Assembly: GCA_002409285.1 (NCBI GenBank)
Contig: DHUT01000007.1
Location: 9,631 to 15,810, forward strand
Reading direction: 5' to 3'
Length of the DNA: 6,180 nucleotides
Origin: Firmicutes bacterium UBA5227
GTDB taxonomy: Bacteria; Bacillota; Clostridia; Tissierellales; Sedimentibacteraceae
This document shows, piece by piece, positions 1 through 4,333 of this stretch. A program made the translations under genes and the position numbers. How positions within the stretch are numbered: the first letter of the stretch is position 1; the number at the start of each line of letters is the position of its first letter. The notes below the pieces were generated by a model. That model did no database searches and was not told the DNA's origin. It worked only from the letters and a program-made list of their open reading frames with translations.

Positions 1-91
1 TGTTAATAATTTCTGCGGCTTCTTTTATAACACTGTAATCAATATTGTCAGGGTCAACCTTCACTACCTTAGTCTTAATCATTTTTTCCAT
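1..91 (-). CDS. L-threonylcarbamoyladenylate synthase (Sua5/YwlC/TsaC family), 5' end only
   Basis: Only the first 30 codons lie in the window; the gene continues past the left edge. The reverse strand starts at ATG 91..89, preceded by GAGG at 101..98 with a 6-nt spacer. The visible protein begins MEKMIKTKVVKVDP and continues through DNIDYSVIKEAAEIIN. This matches the typical N-terminus of clostridial Sua5/YwlC proteins, which open with a short K-V-D-P strand and a helix ending in A-E-I-I just before the G-G-L-V-A-F-P-T-E-T motif (not visible here). The family makes threonylcarbamoyl-AMP from threonine, bicarbonate and ATP for t6A37 of ANN-decoding tRNAs, in the cytoplasm. A second Met at codon 4 is possible but has no better RBS. 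It is divergent from the ZIP gene. The assignment rests on only 30 residues, and the catalytic motifs are outside the window. Confidence 0.7.
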   Translation of the reverse strand, partial: MEKMIKTKVVKVDPDNIDYSVIKEAAEIIN

Positions 92-125
92 TTTATACCT
101 CTTTGTCAATCCTCAGCTATTGTTC

Positions 126-154
126 ATTATATACTACATTATCTCCATAAACAA
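126..154 (-). promoter_or_regulatory. Probable sigma-A-type promoter for the Sua5-family gene
   Basis: On the minus strand, TTGTTT (154..149) is followed by a 17-nt spacer and a perfect TATAAT (131..126). Transcription would begin near 119, giving a leader of about 28 nt that contains the GAGG ribosome binding site. The -10 is perfect but the -35 matches only the TTG half. Confidence 0.45.
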
Positions 155-226
155 GATTTTACTTCTTAATTTTGTTTATTTGTCCTCATTTTATTTCTGA
201 AATGTGATAATTCACATATATATTAT

Positions 227-232
227 TATACT
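227..232 (+). promoter_or_regulatory. Possible -10 element for the ZIP transporter gene
   Basis: TATACT on the plus strand lies in a run of AT-rich sequence upstream of two stem-loops. No good -35 hexamer is found 16-18 nt upstream. The nearest candidates (around 203-210) match TTGACA poorly. If it is used, transcription would start near 239 and both inverted repeats (248-269 and 286-326) would lie in the mRNA leader. Overlapping alternatives such as TATTAT at 221-226 cannot be excluded. Confidence 0.3.
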
Positions 233-247
233 GTCTTAATTTTAAAA

Positions 248-269
248 TTCGGACAACTAATTGTCCGAA
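248..269. repeat. Perfect 9-bp inverted repeat (operator-like palindrome or leader hairpin)
   Basis: TTCGGACAA (248-256) and TTGTCCGAA (261-269) are exact reverse complements separated by CTAA. It sits just downstream of the candidate ZIP -10. There is no T-run after it on the plus strand, so it does not look like a terminator for that direction. On the minus strand it is followed by an interrupted T-rich stretch, and no gene there needs terminating. It could be a repressor operator or an RNA hairpin; I do not recognise it as a known metalloregulator box. Confidence 0.7.
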
Positions 270-285
270 GCATGGGATCAGTATC

Positions 286-326
286 TGCTAATTCACTTAA
301 AAGGATATATTTAATGTGAATTAGCA
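286..326. repeat. Perfect 11-bp inverted repeat in the ZIP gene leader
   Basis: TGCTAATTCAC (286-296) and GTGAATTAGCA (316-326) are exact reverse complements with a 19-nt interval. Past one bulged base (T315), five more pairs form between TTAAA (297-301) and TTTAA (310-314), leaving an 8-nt loop. The stem ends 13 nt before the AGGAGG ribosome binding site at 340-345 and is not followed by a T-run. A structured 5' leader is the simplest reading. I do not match it to any riboswitch class I know. Confidence 0.7.
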
Positions 327-339
327 TTTATAGAATAAA

Positions 340-345
340 AGGAGG
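340..345 (+). promoter_or_regulatory. Ribosome binding site that fixes the TTG start of the ZIP gene
   Basis: AGGAGG lies 5 nt before TTG 351. No in-frame ATG or GTG with a comparable site exists nearby, so the unusual TTG start is well supported. Confidence 0.85.
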
Positions 346-350
346 ACAAA

Positions 351-1088
351 TTGGATATTTTAAATTATTTTATCAGAGGATTGATTATTGGCGGGACGGG
401 AACATGCATCGGCGGCTTGTTTTCCGTAATAGTTAAAAATCCCAGCGACAAAACAGTATCGGGAATGCTGAGCTTTACCTCGGGAATTATGCTTTCTATT
501 ATATCATTTGATCTCATGCCTGAAGCGTATGAAATGGGAGGTTTTTTTATTGTCACCCTGGGACTTGTCATGGGGCTTTTAGTAGTATTTATTTCGGAAA
601 AAATGATACCTTCAACAAAATTAACCGGCTATTCAGGGAAAAAATTAGGTTACCTGAAAATGAGCTTGATTGTTATGATAAGTATGAGTCTTCATAATTT
701 TCCCGAAGGAGTTGCGGTAGGCTCCAGTGCCGTATATTCGGAAAATTTAGGGCTAAAAATAGGAATTTTAATTGCCGTACATGATATTCCCGAAGGCATG
801 AGTGTTGGTGTACCCCTAATAATGGCAGGAGTCTCCCCCCTGAAGGTTGTATTGCTGACTATGCTCACAGGACTGCCGACCGCATTCGGGGCGGTTTTCG
901 GAGCATTGCTTGGGGGAATTTCAAAATATTTTATAGCTTTTTGTTTATCCACGGCAGCAAGCAGTATGCTCTATGTTTCGGCAAATGAGCTTATACCGGA
1001 AGCCAATGCTCTGTATAAGGGTAAAAGCAATTCGGTATTTTTACTTATAGGATTTATATGCGGATGTTACCTCAGCTTTAGCATGTAG
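351..1088 (+). CDS. ZIP-family divalent metal transporter
   Basis: This 245-residue integral membrane protein is of the ZIP (ZupT/GufA-like) family, which moves Zn2+, Fe2+ or Mn2+ into the cytoplasm. Hydrophobic segments lie at about residues 8-27, 36-54, 64-82, 102-115, 133-157, 164-188, 192-210 and 226-244, the eight-helix ZIP plan. The two signature metal-site helices are visible as HNFPEG (115-120) and HDIPEG (144-149). Two further carboxylate motifs, DLMPEA (54-59) and ELIPEA (213-218), are placed where family members have extra metal ligands. The loop between helices 3 and 4 is short and lacks a histidine-rich stretch. Start is TTG 351 with AGGAGG 5 nt upstream. The gene stands alone, divergent from the Sua5-family gene, and its 3' end overlaps the convergent DUF3343 gene by 11 bp. 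No clear terminator follows it. Metal specificity cannot be told from sequence; the family call is firm. Confidence 0.93.
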   Translation: MDILNYFIRGLIIGGTGTCIGGLFSVIVKNPSDKTVSGMLSFTSGIMLSIISFDLMPEAYEMGGFFIVTLGLVMGLLVVFISEKMIPSTKLTGYSGKKLGYLKMSLIVMISMSLHNFPEGVAVGSSAVYSENLGLKIGILIAVHDIPEGMSVGVPLIMAGVSPLKVVLLTMLTGLPTAFGAVFGALLGGISKYFIAFCLSTAASSMLYVSANELIPEANALYKGKSNSVFLLIGFICGCYLSFSM

Positions 1089-1311
1089 TTACATCCTCAT
1101 AGATTTTTTCATAGTCAATGCCGTTTTTTTTAATAATTATATTAAGCTTATTCATGTCCTCCTTATAAAATCTTACGCATAAACCACAGCTTGAGCTGAT
1201 GCTCCTTGGTACAGGTATCATTTTATATTGAATTCCGTTTTTTTTCAGCTCTGCCTCGGCCTTCATAGCATAGGAGACTGATTTAAATGTCATGTAATTA
1301 TACTGGTTCAT
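1078..1311 (-). CDS. DUF3343 (putative Se/S carrier-like) small protein
   Basis: This 77-residue protein matches the DUF3343 / Se_S_carrier-like family: a small alpha-beta protein with an N-terminal strand and helix (residues 5-24, with the A-M-K-A-E-A-E-L-K-K pattern), then IPVPRSISSSCGLCVRF (32-48), the family hallmark. The family is proposed, not proven, to carry selenium or sulfur on a conserved cysteine. Here that is C42, with a second cysteine at C45 forming CGLC, where relatives often have a hydrophobic residue. The protein also ends in a cysteine, C77. The start ATG 1311..1309 has AGAAGG upstream at about 6-nt spacing. Its last 11 bp overlap the 3' end of the ZIP gene on the other strand. 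No selenium-metabolism gene (selD, yedF, selenocysteine lyase) is visible beside it. It appears to be transcribed alone, downstream of the apbE terminator. Confidence 0.85.
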   Translation of the reverse strand: MNQYNYMTFKSVSYAMKAEAELKKNGIQYKMIPVPRSISSSCGLCVRFYKEDMNKLNIIIKKNGIDYEKIYEDVTTC

Positions 1312-1342
1312 AGATTACCTTCTGCATTTTAAAGTTAATTTA

Positions 1343-1371
1343 AGTATAACATAAATATAATTCTATTCTAA
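1343..1371 (-). promoter_or_regulatory. Probable promoter of the DUF3343 gene
   Basis: On the minus strand, TATACT (1348..1343) is preceded by TGT, giving an extended -10 (TGnTATACT). TTAGAA (1371..1366) lies 17 nt upstream as a weak -35. Transcription would start near 1336, about 25 nt before the start codon. It lies just beyond the apbE terminator, so DUF3343 is probably an independent unit. Confidence 0.45.
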
Positions 1372-1414
1372 TAAAATAAAGTTATAGCCGGTCATATAGC
1401 CATAACTTTATTTT
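1371..1414 (-). terminator. Stem-loop terminator downstream of apbE
   Basis: A perfect 13-bp inverted repeat pairs AAAATAAAGTTAT (1373-1385) with ATAACTTTATTTT (1402-1414), with a 16-nt interval that can add two G-C pairs. On the minus strand it begins 7 nt after the apbE stop codon and its descending arm ends in CTTTATTTTATT. The stem is AT-rich for an intrinsic terminator, but position and shape fit. Because the other strand also ends in TTTT, it might work in both directions, stopping plus-strand readthrough from the ZIP gene. Confidence 0.65.
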
Positions 1415-1421
1415 GCAATAA

Positions 1422-2525
1422 TTAATTTTCTGCGGTAGCACCTTCACTTTTCATTATTGCCTTCATTCCGTCAGTAGTTTTAATTGTACCATCCTTGAAT
1501 ATCCACAAGGCTTCAACGCCGTCAAGTGATTCAACTAAAGACTTGCCTTCATCATATGGCAGAAGAAATACTGTTGTTGACAGAAAATCCGCCTTTCCTG
1601 AATCCTGGGTAATTATAGTTACAGCTCTGAAATAATCTCCCGGCATAAGTGTTTCAGGATCAATTAAGTGGTGTATTACCTTGTCTCCTACCATATAAAA
1701 TCTCTGATAATCACCGCTTGTTACAACAGAGGCATCTGTCAGGAATACTGTCTCTACTATACTTTCCTCAGAGTTGCCTATGACGCTGTCCGGATTTTGA
1801 ATCCCAACTCCCCATTTATCTCTCGTTCCATCCATGGGTTTGCCGAATGCACGAATATTTCCTCCTGCACTGATGATTCCTGAGGTGAAACCTTCTTCCA
1901 TTATTTCCTGTACAACCACCTCAGTTGCATATCCCTTGGCCACAGCACCCACATCAAGACTCATAAGCGGGTCATTCAAGTATACTGTACTGTTTTCCAC
2001 ATCTACAATAACCTTGTTCAAATCAGTATGTTCGCTTGCCGCCAGTAAGTCCTCCATTGGAGGTATCTTTGCATCAGCAGGGTCTGCTTCCGCCCGATCC
2101 CTGTAAGTATGCCATATTTCCAGAACTGAACCCATGGCAATATTTGTCTGGCTTCCGGCAACATCTTCATACATTTTTTTGCTGAACAGTATTAAGTCAA
2201 TAATATCCCTGTCGACCTTAACAGGTTTTACTCCTGCATTGTCGTTAATTGTTTTTATGTTGTTGATGCCATCATAGTCATTATACTTATCATATAGTTT
2301 ATGAAGCTCCAACATTCTTTCGTGGATTTTCTCGGCATAGCCGTTAAATTCTTCTTCTGTTTCCGTATAACCTACAACCTGAGTCACAGTATCAAATGTA
2401 TCTAAAAAAGTATAAGAGTACTTTTGGTATACCTGTTCAGTCGGAGGATCCTCATTTTGCTGACACCCTGTCAAAAAAGAAAAAATTAGTATCACAGTCA
2501 GCAATAAAGGAATTATTTTTTTCAT
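1422..2525 (-). CDS. apbE: ApbE lipoprotein, FAD:protein FMN transferase
   Basis: The product is 367 residues. ApbE/Ftp enzymes transfer FMN from FAD onto a threonine or serine of target flavoproteins (for example Rnf or NQR subunits) outside the membrane, using Mg2+. A signal peptide (MKK then a hydrophobic run, residues 4-18) ends in the lipobox LTGC, with the lipidated cysteine at C21, so the protein should be anchored to the outer face of the membrane. Family motifs in order: LDVGAVAKGYA (190-200), GGN (221-223), SGDYQRF (270-276), HHLIDPETLMPG (285-296) and SGKADFLSTT (309-318), whose D313 and T317 are the expected metal-site residues. The start is ATG 2525, with GGGGTG upstream and the signal peptide beginning there. 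The longer frame from TTG 2588 has no usable RBS and would bury the signal peptide. Own promoter upstream, own terminator downstream. No Rnf, NQR or FMN-binding-domain target gene is in the window. Confidence 0.95.
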   Translation of the reverse strand: MKKIIPLLLTVILIFSFLTGCQQNEDPPTEQVYQKYSYTFLDTFDTVTQVVGYTETEEEFNGYAEKIHERMLELHKLYDKYNDYDGINNIKTINDNAGVKPVKVDRDIIDLILFSKKMYEDVAGSQTNIAMGSVLEIWHTYRDRAEADPADAKIPPMEDLLAASEHTDLNKVIVDVENSTVYLNDPLMSLDVGAVAKGYATEVVVQEIMEEGFTSGIISAGGNIRAFGKPMDGTRDKWGVGIQNPDSVIGNSEESIVETVFLTDASVVTSGDYQRFYMVGDKVIHHLIDPETLMPGDYFRAVTIITQDSGKADFLSTTVFLLPYDEGKSLVESLDGVEALWIFKDGTIKTTDGMKAIMKSEGATAEN

Positions 2526-2530
2526 ATTAT

Positions 2531-2536
2531 CACCCC
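2531..2536 (-). promoter_or_regulatory. Ribosome binding site that fixes the apbE start
   Basis: GGGGTG on the minus strand lies 5-6 nt before ATG 2525..2523. It selects the start at the beginning of the signal peptide over the in-frame TTG at 2588. Confidence 0.75.
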
Positions 2537-2541
2537 AAGGT

Positions 2542-2570
2542 ATCATACCAAATAATATAAATATTATCAA
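2542..2570 (-). promoter_or_regulatory. apbE: Probable sigma-A-type promoter of apbE
   Basis: On the minus strand, TTGATA (2570..2565) and TATGAT (2547..2542) are separated by exactly 17 nt. Each matches its consensus at 5 of 6 positions (against TTGACA and TATAAT). Transcription would start at about 2535, so the leader is very short and begins close to the GGGGTG ribosome binding site. It lies downstream of the terminator that closes the preceding unit, which supports apbE being transcribed separately. Confidence 0.55.
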
Positions 2571-2607
2571 TAAAAAATATCCCTCCAATCACTCCGTCTG
2601 TAACTCG

Positions 2608-2641
2608 AAAAAAGGATGTACTGTAAATCATTACATCCTTT
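2608..2641 (-). terminator. Rho-independent terminator after the DUF1540 gene
   Basis: A perfect 10-bp inverted repeat pairs AAAGGATGTA (2611-2620) with TACATCCTTT (2632-2641) around an 11-nt loop. Read on the minus strand, the descending arm continues into six Ts before CG. It lies 40 nt past the DUF1540 stop and ahead of the apbE promoter, so it separates the two units. Confidence 0.85.
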
Positions 2642-2681
2642 GTGCCATTTATCTTATCTTTAAATCTTTAAATATTTAACA

Positions 2682-2990
2682 TTAATCTCTGAATGTGCTG
2701 CAGCATGTTTCCTCAGGATGCTGGGCGTTCTTGCCGTTTACCACTATCCTGGAAGCATCACAGTACGCATTATCATTATATACACACTTAACTGCCTTAC
2801 AACTTATCTCTGTTTCACTTTTTGGTTCATCAACCGAGCTTTTTGCTCCAGGTCTTTGTTCTATGAATGTATCGCAGCATGTAAACCTGCTTTCCTCGGC
2901 ATTTTTTCCATCCACATCCAAAGCCGGAGCTGTGCACCCTTCTCTCTTATTGAAATAGCAGTTAGATACTGTACAGACAATATTTGCCAT
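2682..2990 (-). CDS. Small cysteine-rich protein with two tandem DUF1540 domains
   Basis: This 102-residue protein consists almost wholly of two DUF1540 repeats. Repeat 1 has cysteines at 6, 11, 19, 38 and 39; repeat 2 at 64, 69, 77, 96 and 97. The spacing is identical in both: C-x4-C-x7-C-x18-CC. Each repeat also shows the family pattern of a variable stretch, then V-x-G-K-N-A, then T-C-C-x-T-F. A hydrophilic linker (46-61) joins them. The regular cysteines suggest metal binding, which is inference; DUF1540 has no established function known to me. There is no signal peptide or membrane segment. The start is ATG 2990 with AAGGGAG 7 nt upstream. Extending to 3119 would overlap the preceding gene and add an unrelated 43-residue tail. 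It lies 73 nt after the DUF3810 gene on the same strand and is followed by a strong terminator, so the two are probably co-transcribed. Confidence 0.88.
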   Translation of the reverse strand: MANIVCTVSNCYFNKREGCTAPALDVDGKNAEESRFTCCDTFIEQRPGAKSSVDEPKSETEISCKAVKCVYNDNAYCDASRIVVNGKNAQHPEETCCSTFRD

Positions 2991-2997
2991 ATTAATT

Positions 2998-3038
2998 CTC
3001 CCTTCAATACAATTTTTAAATAGTCTATCCTGAAGGGA
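2998..3038 (-). promoter_or_regulatory. Stem that would pair with the DUF1540 ribosome binding site
   Basis: TCCCTTCA (2999-3006) and TGAAGGGA (3031-3038) are exact reverse complements 24 nt apart. On the minus-strand transcript the downstream arm contains AAGGGA, the ribosome binding site of the DUF1540 gene. If the stem forms, the site would be masked. Four of the eight pairs are G-C. A TATAAT on the minus strand (3048..3043) lies just upstream but has no recognisable -35. Confidence 0.4.
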
Positions 3039-3063
3039 ATGAATTATACAAAATTTCTTACGG

Positions 3064-4146
3064 CTAATCCCCGTTACGTCCTGAATAATATGCCAGCAGA
3101 AGGTCAACCATTCTTCCATAGCTTTTCACACCGTCATCCTGATTGTTTGCCTTAAGATAACTGTCGTTTACTCTGTCAGATATTTCCGCCACCTTAGTTT
3201 CATAATTCTTCCAATAATTTGAAGAATATTTCAGATCATTCCTTACCTCCGGAGAATACCTGTCATAAAGGTTCAAATAGGCATCATAATCCTCGTAATA
3301 CAGTGAATTCATGGCATAGACCAGCGCAAGCATTGTGCCGCTGTATGAAAAATCATCATAGCCTGAATTCACACATGCCAGATAAGAAATGAAATTGGCT
3401 TCATCCTCTCTCATGAACCCTCTCAAATGCACCAGCTCGTGGAGCATTACTGCCGGTACCTGGTAAGGTGGTATATCTATATTCACATTTGCCTCGAAAG
3501 TAAATGGGAAAAATATACCCGTTATATCCAGATAAGACATACCCTTTGAAAATGTAACTAACTTGGGAGAAGGATAGTTTCCCTTTAAAACCGTATATTC
3601 TCCGGATATTTTATCAAAGGCACTCTTAGCCCTTTCGGCAGTGTCATAATAGTTTTCACCATAAAGCTCCGCTGTTCCTTCACTGCCTGTACTAAGACCA
3701 GTTCTTGTCTCATTTGCATCATTTATTAAGATTTCACACAAATTAATAAGCTCTTCCACGGAGGATTCCCTGATTTCAAGTCCACTGTAATATGTAAACT
3801 CATGCCTGTGATAGTTTATTCCGCAAAAAAGAACAAACAGCAAATATACAATGCTCAGAAAAGCAGCAGCATTTAAAAAGAAATTTTTCAAATGTTGAAA
3901 GGATTTTTCTGTAAATGTATGCACCAGTGTATATACAAAATAAATTATCAAAGCTGCCACTAAGGCTATTATTAAAAATTCTCCAATCGAAAATTTGACT
4001 TTAGAAGAAAAAAATGAAATTGTTCCTGCAAGTACAGGATATATATTTAAAGCATAAAACTCGGCAAATCCCTGATTAATCCTTGCAATGAGCGTAAGAA
4101 TCAAAGAAACAGGCATAAGCATTAATACAATAACTCTTTTATCCAT
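3064..4146 (-). CDS. DUF3810 membrane protein, putative zinc metallopeptidase
   Basis: This 360-residue protein matches the DUF3810 family. Three hydrophobic helices lie in the N-terminal third (about 5-24, 53-76 and 90-110). They are followed by a long soluble domain that carries HELVH (236-240), a HExxH zinc-protease motif, and then REDEAN (246-251), whose E249 or E247 is a candidate third zinc ligand, as in gluzincin-type peptidases. Conserved aromatic and proline-rich stretches before the motif (around 203-231) fit the family. Peptidase activity and substrate are inferred from the motif only. With an odd number of helices, the catalytic domain probably faces one fixed side of the membrane, but the side is not settled here. 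The start ATG 4146 has AAGGAG about 6 nt upstream. It has a good promoter and is followed after 73 nt by the DUF1540 gene on the same strand, with no terminator between. Confidence 0.87.
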   Translation of the reverse strand: MDKRVIVLMLMPVSLILTLIARINQGFAEFYALNIYPVLAGTISFFSSKVKFSIGEFLIIALVAALIIYFVYTLVHTFTEKSFQHLKNFFLNAAAFLSIVYLLFVLFCGINYHRHEFTYYSGLEIRESSVEELINLCEILINDANETRTGLSTGSEGTAELYGENYYDTAERAKSAFDKISGEYTVLKGNYPSPKLVTFSKGMSYLDITGIFFPFTFEANVNIDIPPYQVPAVMLHELVHLRGFMREDEANFISYLACVNSGYDDFSYSGTMLALVYAMNSLYYEDYDAYLNLYDRYSPEVRNDLKYSSNYWKNYETKVAEISDRVNDSYLKANNQDDGVKSYGRMVDLLLAYYSGRNGD

Positions 4147-4172
4147 AAAAATCTCCTTAAATAATATGTAGT

Positions 4173-4201
4173 ATTATACCACAATAATCTAAGTTAGTCT
4201 A
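4173..4201 (-). promoter_or_regulatory. Promoter of the DUF3810-DUF1540 unit
   Basis: On the minus strand, a perfect TATAAT (4178..4173) is preceded by TGG, making an extended -10. TAGACT (4201..4196) lies 17 nt upstream and matches TTGACA at four of six positions. Transcription would start near 4166, about 20 nt before the start codon. Confidence 0.6.
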
Positions 4202-4244
4202 AAAAACAGTGTACTCAGACTGTAGAAAAAATAATTAATTTGTC

Positions 4245-4273
4245 TTGAAATGTAAGAAAAAAAAGGATAATAT
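4245..4273 (+). promoter_or_regulatory. glsA: Probable promoter of glsA
   Basis: TTGAAA (4245-4250) and TAATAT (4268-4273) are separated by exactly 17 nt of A-rich sequence. Transcription would start near 4280, giving a leader of about 53 nt that includes the stem-loop at 4286-4312. Confidence 0.5.
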
Positions 4274-4285
4274 TAATGTACACTT

Positions 4286-4312
4286 TGCAGGCTTTGACAT
4301 AAGCTGCCTGCA
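4286..4312 (+). repeat. Stem-loop in the glsA leader
   Basis: TGCAGGC (4286-4292) pairs with GCCTGCA (4306-4312), seven pairs, five of them G-C. An alternative pairing of GCTT (4291-4294) with AAGC (4301-4304) can extend the outer part of the stem. It ends 11 nt before the ribosome binding site. The sequence after it is AT-rich with a short T run (TATAATTTTG), too weak to call an attenuator. Confidence 0.5.
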
Positions 4313-4323
4313 TATAATTTTGT

Positions 4324-4328
4324 GGAGG
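4324..4328 (+). promoter_or_regulatory. Ribosome binding site that fixes the glsA start
   Basis: GGAGG lies 5 nt before ATG 4334. The in-frame GTG at 4322 overlaps this site and so cannot be the true start. Confidence 0.9.
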
Positions 4329-4333
4329 TTCCC

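Noticed and set aside
365..952. Minus-strand open frames inside the ZIP gene (365-571, 692-952)
   Set aside because: They are antisense shadows of the transporter, with no RBS and no family resemblance.
1668..2106. Plus-strand open frames inside apbE (1668-1883, 1834-2106)
   Set aside because: They are antisense to apbE, whose motifs run through the whole region.
2526..2588. N-terminal extension of apbE to TTG 2588
   Set aside because: It has no usable RBS, would place 21 residues ahead of a complete lipoprotein signal peptide, and covers the likely apbE promoter.
2695..3023. Plus-strand open frames opposite the DUF1540 gene (2695-2958, 2718-3023)
   Set aside because: They are antisense to the DUF1540 gene, whose repeated cysteine spacing shows the minus strand is coding; no RBS.
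2991..3119. N-terminal extension of the DUF1540 gene to 3119
   Set aside because: It overlaps the end of the DUF3810 gene in another frame, adds no DUF1540-like sequence, and ATG 2990 has a good RBS.
4206..4223. ACAGT/ACTGT inverted repeat followed by six Ts on the minus strand
   Set aside because: The stem is only five pairs with an 8-nt loop, and no minus-strand gene ends there; it lies upstream of the DUF3810 promoter.
4294..4318. TTGACA (4294-4299) with TATAAT (4313-4318) as a glsA promoter
   Set aside because: Both hexamers are perfect but only 13 nt apart, too close for a sigma-A promoter, and transcription would start on the ribosome binding site. The pair at 4245-4273 has a 17-nt spacer.
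4322..4333. GTG start for glsA at 4322
   Set aside because: The GTG overlaps the GGAGG ribosome binding site that serves ATG 4334.
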